This document shows, in pieces, positions 1-7,368 of a stretch of 64,000 bases of DNA. The stretch covers positions 3,472,001-3,536,000 of the forward strand of contig NZ_AP025170.1 in the NCBI RefSeq assembly GCF_003402535.2, in the 5' to 3' direction. Below the pieces are notes generated by a model. It saw nothing but the letters and a program-made list of their open reading frames with translations. It was not told the origin of the DNA and did not search any database. Source of the DNA: Cupriavidus sp. P-10. Lineage in GTDB: Bacteria > Pseudomonadota > Gammaproteobacteria > Burkholderiales > Burkholderiaceae. The translations under genes were made by a program, and so were the position numbers. How positions within the stretch are numbered: the first letter of the stretch is position 1; every line of letters begins with the position of its first letter.

Positions 1-190
1 AGGCGAACACGGCCGACGCCAGCGATTGCTGCTGGCTGCCGTTGGCCTGGTTGCCCATATTGAACATCTGCGTGAGTTCAGGCCGGTCGGCGAACATCTC
101 GCGGTAGAAATGGGTGGTGATGGCCAGGCCATGCTCGCGCAGCACCGGGACGCTCGCATCGATATAGGGGCGGGAAGCGGCGGACAGCAT
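1..190 (-). CDS. hmp: Flavohaemoglobin (nitric oxide dioxygenase), N-terminal fragment
   Basis: Only the first 63 codons lie in the window; the gene runs off the left edge. The fragment starts MLSAASRPYIDASVPVL and continues with FYREMF, RPELTQMFNM and QQQSLA, which match the start of the globin domain of bacterial flavohaemoglobins. These enzymes convert nitric oxide to nitrate with O2 and NAD(P)H in the cytoplasm. The haem-ligand histidine and the FAD/NAD reductase domains would lie beyond the window. The ATG at 188-190 follows a palindromic operator and the nsrR gene, both of which support NO-dependent control. It could in principle be a single-domain globin, but the neighbouring NsrR makes Hmp much the likeliest reading. 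Confidence 0.88.
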   Translation of the reverse strand, partial: MLSAASRPYIDASVPVLREHGLAITTHFYREMFADRPELTQMFNMGNQANGSQQQSLASAVFA

Positions 191-210
191 CAGGTAACAC
201 TCCGTTTAAT

Positions 211-231
211 TCATGCATGTTATATGCATGT
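211..231. promoter_or_regulatory. NsrR-type operator upstream of hmp
   Basis: Two ATGCAT half-sites (213-218 and 224-229) lie 11 bp apart in an AT-rich stretch just before the hmp start. Known NsrR sites are imperfect inverted repeats built from ATGCAT-like arms with this spacing. Repression by NsrR, relieved by NO, is inferred from that and from the adjacent nsrR gene. Confidence 0.72.
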
Positions 232-285
232 TTTTTCGCACAATAAAACCGGCGCTCGTCGGCGCCTGCGCGGAACTCAGTCCAC

Positions 286-738
286 TCAGGCCGAACGCCG
301 GTTCAGGAAATCGCGATGCAGCCGGATGATCGACTCGGCGGTCTTGCTGCCCGTGACATCGGCCAGCGTGACATCGTCCAGCGCGCGGTAGAACGCCTGC
401 TCGGCCACGTCCAGGGCGCGCTTCAGGCGGCAGTTGCCGTTCAGCGCGCAGGGCGGGTTGTCGCAGTCGATGATGGCCTTGTGGCCTTCCAGCTCGCGCA
501 GGATCGTGCCGATGGTCAGCTGTTCGGCACCCGGCCCCAGCTGCAGGCCGCCGTGGCGGCCGCGCGTGGCCGTGATCCAGCCCAGCTTCGACAACCGCGC
601 CGCCACCTTGACCAGGTGGTTGTGCGAGATATCGAACTGCTGCCCCACTTCCGCAATGGTGATGGGCCGGCTGCCGTCGCCACGGGCGACGTACATCAGC
701 AGGCGCAGTGCATAGTCGGAAAAGCGGGTCAGTTGCAT
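286..738 (-). CDS. nsrR: Nitric-oxide-sensing transcriptional repressor NsrR (Rrf2 family)
   Basis: This 150-residue protein has the Rrf2 winged-helix start (MQLTRFSDYALRLLMYVA) and three cysteines at about 91, 96 and 102 (CDNPPCALNGNC). Those are the ligands of the NO-sensitive Fe-S cluster in NsrR. The length is normal for the family. It lies upstream of hmp on the same strand with a 95-bp gap, and both genes have an ATGCAT-type operator. The likely circuit is that holo-NsrR represses hmp and itself, and NO damages the cluster and derepresses both. The N-terminal pattern FSDYALR fits NsrR better than IscR, whose cysteine spacing differs. Confidence 0.9.
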   Translation of the reverse strand: MQLTRFSDYALRLLMYVARGDGSRPITIAEVGQQFDISHNHLVKVAARLSKLGWITATRGRHGGLQLGPGAEQLTIGTILRELEGHKAIIDCDNPPCALNGNCRLKRALDVAEQAFYRALDDVTLADVTGSKTAESIIRLHRDFLNRRSA

Positions 739-757
739 CGTGGCGACATCTTAAAAA

Positions 758-778
758 ATATGCATTCAGGATGCAAGT
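758..778. promoter_or_regulatory. Second NsrR-type operator, upstream of nsrR
   Basis: ATGCAT (760-765) and ATGCAA (771-776) are again 11 bp apart, the same geometry as the site before hmp. The site lies 20-40 bp upstream of the nsrR start codon, which suggests autoregulation. Confidence 0.62.
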
Positions 779-944
779 TAAATCCGGGCGGGTGCACGAG
801 CTGTGATTTGCATCGCACATTGCCGCGGCGCCGACGCCACCCCCATAAAACAGTCATGTGGCGCCGGTTATACTGACTGGCGAAACCGGCCCGCCGCCAG
901 CCCGGCCGCGGGCCTAGCCATTCCAGCAACGAGGTTCACAGACG

Positions 945-1418
945 ATGCGCATTTTCACTACCCGTTCCGCCAGCCCTGTCCGTTCCCGGCCCGCACGCGC
1001 CCGCCGCGCGCGCGGCTTCACCCTGATCGAGATCATGGTGGTGATCGTGATCCTTGGCGTGCTGGCGGCGCTGGTAGTGCCCAAGATCATGAGCCGTCCG
1101 GACGAAGCGCGCATCGTCGCGGCACGCCAGGATATCTCGTCAATCATGCAGGCGCTCAAGCTGTACCGGCTCGACAACAGCCGCTACCCGACCACCGAGC
1201 AAGGCCTGGCCGCGCTGGTGAGCAAGCCTACCACCGAGCCGGTGCCGAACAACTGGAAGGGCGGTGGCTACCTGGAGAAGCTGCCCAAGGATCCCTGGGG
1301 CCATCCGTACCAGTACCTGAACCCGGGCGTGCGCGGCGAGATCGACGTGTTCAGCTTCGGCGCCGACGGCCAGGCCGGCGGCAATGGCAACGACGCCGAT
1401 ATCGGCAACTGGGAATAA
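945..1418 (+). CDS. gspG: Type II secretion system major pseudopilin GspG
   Basis: This 157-residue protein has a basic leader ending in RARG, then the prepilin motif [22 protein letters not shown], which is cleaved and N-methylated by the prepilin peptidase. The conserved C-terminal part ([34 protein letters not shown]) contains the calcium-binding loop typical of GspG. It is the main subunit of the periplasmic pseudopilus that pushes folded substrates through the secretin. It is the first gene of a same-strand run gspGHIJK. The 206-bp gap before it contains a TATACT -10-like word (869-874) but no clear -35. No prepilin peptidase gene is present in the window. Confidence 0.96.
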   Translation: MRIFTTRSASPVRSRPARARRARGFTLIEIMVVIVILGVLAALVVPKIMSRPDEARIVAARQDISSIMQALKLYRLDNSRYPTTEQGLAALVSKPTTEPVPNNWKGGGYLEKLPKDPWGHPYQYLNPGVRGEIDVFSFGADGQAGGNGNDADIGNWE

Positions 1419-1449
1419 GTCCCGGCGCCCCCGCCCCCTTCCCTAAACC

Positions 1450-1947
1450 ATGACCACGGCGCCGCGCCGCCGCGCGCCCTTGCGGCGCCGGGGCTTTACC
1501 CTGCTCGAGCTGCTGGTGGTCATGGTGATCGCCGGCATCGTGATCTCGCTGGTGGCGGTCAATGCCTCGCCCAACGAGCGCGGCCGCGTGCTGGATGACG
1601 GCCAGCGCATCGCACGGCTGTTCGAGCTGGCGCAGGAAGAAGCCCAGCTCGGCGCCCGCCCCCTCGCCTGGGAGGGCGACGCCAGCGGCTGGCGTTTCCT
1701 GGAGTCGACCCCGAACGGCTGGATCCCGATGCGCACCGACGTGTTCGCGCCGGGCCGGTGGCGCCTGGCGCTGGACCAGGTGGTGGTGGTCGAAGGCGGC
1801 CGCCCCACTGGCACCGGCGGCCCACTGCGGCTGGTATTCGGGCGCGAGCTGATCGATGCGCCGCAGCGGCTGGTGCTGGTGCGCGGCGACATCCGCGTTG
1901 ACGTCACCGCTGACGGTAGCGGCCGTTACTTCGCCAGCTCGCCATGA
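1450..1947 (+). CDS. gspH: Type II secretion minor pseudopilin GspH
   Basis: This 165-residue protein has a short basic leader and the prepilin motif GFTLLELLVVMVIAGIVISL, followed by a GspH-like globular part (LFELAQEEAQLGARPLAWEGD, GWRFLE). GspH is one of the low-abundance pseudopilins that join the pseudopilus. It starts 31 bp after gspG, and its stop codon overlaps the gspI start in an ATGA arrangement, which indicates translational coupling. Confidence 0.92.
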   Translation: MTTAPRRRAPLRRRGFTLLELLVVMVIAGIVISLVAVNASPNERGRVLDDGQRIARLFELAQEEAQLGARPLAWEGDASGWRFLESTPNGWIPMRTDVFAPGRWRLALDQVVVVEGGRPTGTGGPLRLVFGRELIDAPQRLVLVRGDIRVDVTADGSGRYFASSP

Positions 1948-2351
1948 CCCGCGCCCCCTTGCACGGCCGCCGGCGCCGCGCCGGCTTTACGCTGATCGAG
2001 GTACTGGTCGCGCTGACCATCCTGGCGGTGGCGCTGACCGCCGCCATGCGCGCCATGGGCTCGATGGTCGATGCCGGCGTGGCGCTGCAGACCCGCATGC
2101 TGGCCGAATGGAGCGCCGAGAACCACCTGGCCGCGCTGCGGCTGTCCAAGACCTGGCCAGAGCCCGGCGTCAGCGGTTACGCGTGCCCACAGGGCGGCAC
2201 GCCGCTGTATTGCGAGCAGTCGGTGTCGGGTACGCCCAATCCGGTCTTCCGCCGCGTCGAGATCGCGGTCTACCCGTCCGCCACCGACAAGTCCGTGCGG
2301 CTGGCGTGGCTGGTCACCATCGTTCCCAATGAAGCCCGCAACGTTCTCTGA
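1944..2351 (+). CDS. gspI: Type II secretion minor pseudopilin GspI
   Basis: This 135-residue protein has the prepilin cleavage region RRAGFTLIEVLVALTILAVAL and the GspI family pattern (LAEWSAENHLAALRL). GspI forms the tip complex of the pseudopilus with GspJ and GspK. The ATG at 1944 overlaps the gspH stop by four bases. The 3' end overlaps gspJ by 23 bp, so the genes are tightly coupled. Confidence 0.92.
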   Translation: MTRAPLHGRRRRAGFTLIEVLVALTILAVALTAAMRAMGSMVDAGVALQTRMLAEWSAENHLAALRLSKTWPEPGVSGYACPQGGTPLYCEQSVSGTPNPVFRRVEIAVYPSATDKSVRLAWLVTIVPNEARNVL

Positions 2352-3036
2352 GCGCAGGCGGCCGGGCCGGCACGCACGCGGCTTCACGCTGCTGGAGATG
2401 CTGGTCGCGATCACGCTGCTGGCGGTGATGGCAGTGATCGGCTGGCGCGCCCTCGACAGCCTGACGCGCAGCCGCGAGCGCCTGACCGACCACGATGCGC
2501 GCCTGGACGCGTTGAAGATTCTCTACGGCCAGTTCCAGTCCGACTGCGAGCACCTGGCCAACCCCACGCTGCTGCAGGGCAGCCCGGTCGAGGTCGGCCA
2601 GAACCGGCTGCTGCTGGTGCGCGACCGCCGCGACGAGGGGCAACCGCCCGCCTGGCAGGTACTCTCGTACCAGATCGACGGCAACACGCTGGTGCGGGTG
2701 GCCGCGCCGCCGGTGGCCGATCGGGCCGGGCTGCAGTCGGCACTGCTTGCGCTGCGCCAGGGCGGCAGCAATGCGGCGCAGGTGCGGCGCGTGCTGCCCG
2801 ACATCGCCGGCATGAACGCGCGCGCCTGGGTGGAGCCAGCCGGCTGGCAGGCCGATACCGGCCGCATCCGCAATGTGCTGTTCGCCGGCAACGCCGCCAG
2901 CGCGGTCGAGGCCTCGGGCGTCGGCGCGGCGCAGCCGAATTCCGCGGTGCGCGCGGTCGAACTGACCGTGTTCGCCCGCATGGGCGACGGCGACGCGCCG
3001 CGGCAGTTCCAGAAGATCTGCATGACCGGGCTATGA
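2329..3036 (+). CDS. gspJ: Type II secretion minor pseudopilin GspJ
   Basis: I place the start at the ATG at 2329 (MKPATFSERRRPGRHARGF), which gives 235 residues with the prepilin motif FTLLEMLVAITLLAVMAVIGW close to the N terminus as expected. The open frame extends further upstream through gspI, but that part has no pseudopilin leader. The protein has the GspJ body (YGQFQSDCEHLANP, LVRDRRDEGQPPAWQVL). It overlaps gspI by 23 bp and gspK by 4 bp. It is predicted to sit at the pseudopilus tip with GspI and GspK. Confidence 0.92.
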   Translation: MKPATFSERRRPGRHARGFTLLEMLVAITLLAVMAVIGWRALDSLTRSRERLTDHDARLDALKILYGQFQSDCEHLANPTLLQGSPVEVGQNRLLLVRDRRDEGQPPAWQVLSYQIDGNTLVRVAAPPVADRAGLQSALLALRQGGSNAAQVRRVLPDIAGMNARAWVEPAGWQADTGRIRNVLFAGNAASAVEASGVGAAQPNSAVRAVELTVFARMGDGDAPRQFQKICMTGL

Positions 3037-4061
3037 GGCGCGCTCCCGTCCGTTCCCGCCCGGCTTTCGCGCGGCGCCGCGCCCGAGGCGCCGCCGTGGT
3101 CACGGCGCTGCTGATCGTGACGCTGGCCGTGGTGGTGGTGTCCGGCATGCTGTGGCGCCAGCAGGTGCAGATCCGCGCCATCGAGAACCAGCGGCTGCTG
3201 GCGCAGGCGACCTGGATCGAGCGCGCCGCGGTGGACTGGGCGCGGCTGATCCTGCGCGACGACCAGCGCCGCACCAACGTCGACCAGCTCGGCGAGCCCT
3301 GGGCGGTGCCGATCGCCGAAACCCGGCTGTCGGACTTCCTCGGCGCGTCGCTGCGCACCGACGTGGCGGGCGAAACCTCGTTTTTGTCGGGCCGCATCCT
3401 CGATGCGCAGGCCCGCTTCAACCTTGCCAACCTGGTGATCTGGACCGCTACCGCCGGCCAGGGACGCGCCGCTTCGGTCGATCCCGAGGCCCAGGCCGCC
3501 TACCGCCGCCTGCTGCAGACCGTGGGCCTGAACCCGCAGCTGGCCGAGTCCACGGCGCGCGTCATGCTGCAGGCAGCGCAAGGCGGCAGCGGCGACGGCC
3601 GCGCGGCGCCACGCCCGCTCGACAGCGTGCAGGGGTTGCTGTCCCTGCCCGGCTATACGCCGGAAATGGTCGCCGTGCTGGAACCGTTCGTCACCGTGCT
3701 GCCGGAGCGCACCCTGGTCAACGCCAACACCGCCGAGGCCGAGGTGCTGGCCGCCGTGATCGACAAGCTGCCGCTGGAGCGCGCCCGCGAACTGGTGCGC
3801 CAGCGCGACCGCGCCTATTTCAACAACATCGGCAACGTGCAGACCCAGCTGGCCGCCGTCGCGCCCCAGGCCGACAGCGCCAGCCTGGCCAACATGATCG
3901 ACGTGCGCTCGCACTATTTCCTGGTCTACGGACTGGTTCGCCACGAACGCGCCAGCCGGCTGCAGGTGTCCCTGATCTTCCGCGGCGAGCCGCTGGGCGC
4001 CACCAATACGACGCGCGTAATCTGGATACAGGACGCCGACCGGTTGCCGGACCTGCGCTGA
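3033..4061 (+). CDS. gspK: Type II secretion minor pseudopilin GspK
   Basis: This is a large minor pseudopilin of 342 residues. The leader ends in RRRARGAAVVTALLIVTLAVVVV, so the usual Glu+5 is absent, which is normal for GspK. The body contains GRILDAQARFNLANLV and two helix-hairpin-helix-like stretches (SVQGLLSLPGYTPEM, VNANTAEAEVLAAVIDKLP) typical of the family. The ATG overlaps the gspJ stop. It caps the pseudopilus tip. It is the last gene of the first block; a 330-bp gap separates it from gspL. Confidence 0.93.
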   Translation: MRRAPVRSRPAFARRRARGAAVVTALLIVTLAVVVVSGMLWRQQVQIRAIENQRLLAQATWIERAAVDWARLILRDDQRRTNVDQLGEPWAVPIAETRLSDFLGASLRTDVAGETSFLSGRILDAQARFNLANLVIWTATAGQGRAASVDPEAQAAYRRLLQTVGLNPQLAESTARVMLQAAQGGSGDGRAAPRPLDSVQGLLSLPGYTPEMVAVLEPFVTVLPERTLVNANTAEAEVLAAVIDKLPLERARELVRQRDRAYFNNIGNVQTQLAAVAPQADSASLANMIDVRSHYFLVYGLVRHERASRLQVSLIFRGEPLGATNTTRVIWIQDADRLPDLR

Positions 4062-4391
4062 ATGTCTGATACAAGACGCACGAAGCATGCATAGGCGGCG
4101 CGATGTGCAGGCGTTGGCAACCGGGGAGAATGGTATTGACGCGGTTTAGTCACACAGGCAAGGTATGCTGCGACGCTGGCGCGAGCGAGGCGCCACGCCG
4201 CCCGCCGCCAAGCGCGGCCGTGCACCGCTGCCTGCTGACCCGCCCGCGTCTCCGCGCGCAGCGGCAAGCCCGCGGCGCCGCGGCATGCCGGCTGCGGGGC
4301 AACCAAAAGGCTGGCCAAGGCGCAATCCACGCGGCAATGCGCCTTCCCGGGTTCTCCCATGTCCCGCCACTGACGCCAAGCTAAGGAAATC
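4062..4391. other. 330-bp gap between gspK and gspL, no gene recognised
   Basis: The gap is GC-rich and has short open frames without family resemblance or good ribosome sites. In many related clusters gspC lies elsewhere in the operon, and I looked for it here without success. A TTGACG (4136-4141) and a TATGCT (4164-4169) are present, but they are 22 bp apart, too far for a standard sigma-70 promoter. The gap probably holds the promoter and leader for gspL onward, but this is inference. Confidence 0.4.
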
Positions 4392-5873
4392 TTGAGCACC
4401 ACCCTGTACGTCCGCCTGCCGCACCGGCCGCACGACCAGCCGCAACCCTGGCAATTCGGTGCCCTGCCGTTCGCGTTGGTACGCACCGGCGCCACTGCCG
4501 CCACCGACGCCGCACGGCGCGTGCCCGGCCGCACGGCGCCTGAAGTGTTGCGCGAAGGCCACGCCCGCATCGCCGACCTGCCCCCTGCCGAGCGCCTGGT
4601 GCTGATCCTGGCGGCCAGCGACGTACTGCTTACCACTGCCAGCGTGCCTCCGCTGCCGCCGGCACGTTTGAAACAGGCGCTGCCCAACCTGATCGAAGAC
4701 GCGCTCGCCACCGACGCACAGCCCTGCCATATCGGCGTCGGCCCCGCGCTCGACGGCAGCGCCGCAATTCGCGGCCCGCGCCGGCGGCTGCTGATGGTGG
4801 CCGACCGCGCCTGGCTGCGGGCCGTGCTCGAAGCGTTTGCCGAACACCGCCATCGCCGCCGGCATGTGCTGGCGGCGCAGCTGTGCGTGCCGTTGGCAGC
4901 GGCAGCCGAGGCGCCTGCTCAAGCGCCGGGTACCGAACCGACGCTGCGCCCGGCGGAGGAAGCCGCACAGGACGAGCCGGCCACGCTGGTGGTCGAGGCT
5001 GACGCCAGCGCCCTGGCTGCCGGCGGCGGACTGCTCGGTAGTGCGACCGTCGGCGCCACCGAGCCAGCCCCTGCGCTGGCGCGCCAGTGGCAGCTGACCG
5101 TGCGCACCGGCGCACACGCCGGTTACGGCTTGCTGCTGGGGGACGACGCCCTTGGAGCCTGGCAGGCGCTGGCGCCCGACGGCATCTGGTACGCCGACGC
5201 CGATGCTGCCGCCGCGGCGCCGGTACCCGCATTGCATGGCGCCGCACCCGCCGGCTGGCCGCTGTGGATCGAGGGCGCGCAGGAATGCCTGCGCGAGCCG
5301 GCACTGGACCTGGCGCAGTTCGAGTTTGCGCAAGGCCGCGCCGACCGCTGGAACCTGGCGGCATGGCGCGTGCCGCTGGCGCTGCTGGCCGGCCTCGTGC
5401 TGGTGCAGGTGCTGGGCATGAACATCCACTGGCTGCTGCTGCGGAACGAACAGCAGCGCGTGGAAGCCGCGCAGCAGCAGACCCTGCGCAGCGCCTTCCC
5501 GCAGATCCCGACCATCCTGGACGCACCGTTGCAAATGCGCCGGCAGGTCGAGCAACTGCGCATCGCCAGCGGCCGCAGCACGCCGGAAGACTTCCTGCCG
5601 CTGGCAGACCGCTTTGCCCAGGCCGCGCGCCGCCTGCCCCCCGATGCGCTGCAGGCGCTGGAGTACCGCGGCCGCATGCTGGTGGTGACACTCAAACCGG
5701 GCACGGACATTGCCAGCCTCCGTACTGCCGCGCGCCAGGCCGGCCTGCAGATGGAAGAGGACAAGACCGGTGGCGCGGCCGGTAGCGCACCCGGCAGTGC
5801 GGCGGGCGGCGCGTTGGGTGGCGCCACGCCGGTGACGCCGGGCTCGCGCTGGACCGTCAGGCCGGGCCTGTGA
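4392..5873 (+). CDS. gspL: Type II secretion inner-membrane platform protein GspL
   Basis: This 493-residue protein has the GspL layout: a cytoplasmic actin-like part at the N terminus (about 1-325, with LPPAERLVLILAASDVLLT), one membrane helix (LALLAGLVLVQVLGMNI, about residues 330-350), and a periplasmic ferredoxin-like part. The start is a TTG at 4392 preceded by AAGGAAAT. GspL holds the ATPase GspE at the membrane and pairs with GspM. It is followed 19 bp later by gspM. A glycine/alanine-rich stretch near residue 460 is not conserved in the family as far as I know. Confidence 0.9.
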   Translation: MSTTLYVRLPHRPHDQPQPWQFGALPFALVRTGATAATDAARRVPGRTAPEVLREGHARIADLPPAERLVLILAASDVLLTTASVPPLPPARLKQALPNLIEDALATDAQPCHIGVGPALDGSAAIRGPRRRLLMVADRAWLRAVLEAFAEHRHRRRHVLAAQLCVPLAAAAEAPAQAPGTEPTLRPAEEAAQDEPATLVVEADASALAAGGGLLGSATVGATEPAPALARQWQLTVRTGAHAGYGLLLGDDALGAWQALAPDGIWYADADAAAAAPVPALHGAAPAGWPLWIEGAQECLREPALDLAQFEFAQGRADRWNLAAWRVPLALLAGLVLVQVLGMNIHWLLLRNEQQRVEAAQQQTLRSAFPQIPTILDAPLQMRRQVEQLRIASGRSTPEDFLPLADRFAQAARRLPPDALQALEYRGRMLVVTLKPGTDIASLRTAARQAGLQMEEDKTGGAAGSAPGSAAGGALGGATPVTPGSRWTVRPGL

Positions 5874-5892
5874 GCGCGGCAGCACGATACGC

Positions 5893-6501
5893 ATGGATGC
5901 CATGAAAGACTCCGCCCGAAACCAGACGCCACGCCCGGTCCGCTCCGCTGGCCCCACCGCGCTGCGCGCACGCGTGGCGCGGCTGCGCCCGAGCGTGCCG
6001 CAGGCGTGGCGGGAACGCTTCAACGCCTTCTGGTCGGCACGCAACCCGCGCGAACAGGCCATCCTGGCCGGCGGCGCCGCGGTGCTGGCGCTGGTGATCG
6101 GCTACACGCTGCTGTGGGAGCCGGCCGCTGAAGGCCGCCAGCGCCTGGCGCGCAGCCTGCCGCAGATGCGCGCCGACCTGGCCGAAATGGAAACGCTGGC
6201 GCAGGAAGCGCGCGGCCTCAAGGCCACGCCGGCACCGGCGCTGCGCGGCGACGCGCTGACGCAGGCACTGCAGGACAGCCTGGGCCAGCATGGCCTGAAG
6301 GCGACCCGGCTGGCCGCCGGTGCCGACAACAATGTCCAGGTGCAGCTCGACAAGGTGCCCTTCGGCGCGTTCAGCAGCTGGCTGCAGGACGTGCGCCAGC
6401 AGCAGCGCATGAAAGTGATCGATGCCCGCATCGTCTATGTCGGCGCCACGGCGCTGGTCAATGTCAGCGCGACCCTGCAGGGTCCGGGCGGCCGCAGCTG
6501 A
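5893..6501 (+). CDS. gspM: Type II secretion inner-membrane protein GspM
   Basis: This 202-residue protein has one membrane helix near residues 57-73 (AILAGGAAVLALVIGYTLLW), flanked by the family pattern WSARNPREQAIL, and a small periplasmic domain. GspM binds GspL in the assembly platform. An internal ATG three codons in (5902) is an equally possible start. The stop overlaps the gspN start by one base. Confidence 0.9.
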   Translation: MDAMKDSARNQTPRPVRSAGPTALRARVARLRPSVPQAWRERFNAFWSARNPREQAILAGGAAVLALVIGYTLLWEPAAEGRQRLARSLPQMRADLAEMETLAQEARGLKATPAPALRGDALTQALQDSLGQHGLKATRLAAGADNNVQVQLDKVPFGAFSSWLQDVRQQQRMKVIDARIVYVGATALVNVSATLQGPGGRS

Positions 6502-7340
6502 TGGTACGGTTGGAAACGCTAAGGCTGCCGCGCCGCAAGCTGCGCCAGCCGGGTGCGTGGCGGCGCCTGCGCTGGCTCGCGCTGGCAGTGGCGACCGCCG
6601 CGGTGACGGTGGTGGCGATGCTGCCGGCGGCGTGGATCGCCGAGCGCGTGGCCACGCAGACGCAGGGACGGGTGCTGCTGGCCGATGCCAGCGGCTCGAT
6701 GTGGCACGGCAGCGCCACGCTGGCGCTGTCGGCCGGCGCCGGCAGCCAGACCGCCACGGTGCTGCCGGGGCGGCTGCAATGGACGCTGGCCTTCTGGCCA
6801 CTGCTGGCCGGCACCGCGCGCGCGGTGGTAACGCACACAGAAGCCATGGCTGCGCCTGTGGCGATCACCGCGACGCCGGGCGGCTGGACCGTGCAGTCCG
6901 GGGCGATGCGGCTGCCGGCATCGCTGCTGGAAGGCATCGGCGCGCCGTTCAATACGCTGCGCCTGGATGGCCTGATGCGCGCGGACTGGTCGACGCTGCA
7001 GGGCCGCTTTGGCGGCCCGGATGGCAACGGCAATGGCAACCGCAACGGCATGATGCGCGGCCATGTCACGCTGCGCATCGAGCAGGTGTCGTCCGCGGTT
7101 AGCCGGCTGCGCCCGCTCGGCAGCTACCGCGCCGAGATCGACTGGAGCGGCGCCGGCAGCGGCAAGCTGCAACTGAGTACTATCGCCGGGCCGCTGCACG
7201 TGGAGGGCAGCGGCACACTAGGCCGGCAGGCGCGCTTCGAGGGCACCGCGCATGCCGAGCCCGATGCGGAAACGCAACTGACCAGCTTGCTGAGCCTGCT
7301 GGGACGACGAGACAACAACGTGACAAGGCTGCGCTTCTGA
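6501..7340 (+). CDS. gspN: Type II secretion protein GspN
   Basis: This 279-residue protein has an N-terminal membrane helix (LRWLALAVATAAVTVVAMLPAAW) and a periplasmic part with GspN features (LLADASGSMWHGSATLAL, LPGRLQWTLAF, LRLDGLMRADW). GspN is present only in some type II systems and its exact role is unclear; it has been linked to the inner-membrane platform or secretin. The ATG overlaps the last base of gspM. Low-complexity codons for G-N-G-N-R-N occur near residue 175 (GNGNGNRNG). Confidence 0.87.
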   Translation: MVRLETLRLPRRKLRQPGAWRRLRWLALAVATAAVTVVAMLPAAWIAERVATQTQGRVLLADASGSMWHGSATLALSAGAGSQTATVLPGRLQWTLAFWPLLAGTARAVVTHTEAMAAPVAITATPGGWTVQSGAMRLPASLLEGIGAPFNTLRLDGLMRADWSTLQGRFGGPDGNGNGNRNGMMRGHVTLRIEQVSSAVSRLRPLGSYRAEIDWSGAGSGKLQLSTIAGPLHVEGSGTLGRQARFEGTAHAEPDAETQLTSLLSLLGRRDNNVTRLRF

Positions 7341-7368
7341 TGCCAGGCAGCGCCAGGAGCATACGGAA

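Noticed and set aside
4136..4169. Promoter formed by TTGACG and TATGCT before gspL
   Set aside because: The two words are 22 bp apart, outside the range for sigma-70 promoters.
4103..4395. Short frames between gspK and gspL, considered as a possible gspC
   Set aside because: No membrane helix near the N terminus and no GspC homology region; the composition is that of GC-rich non-coding DNA.
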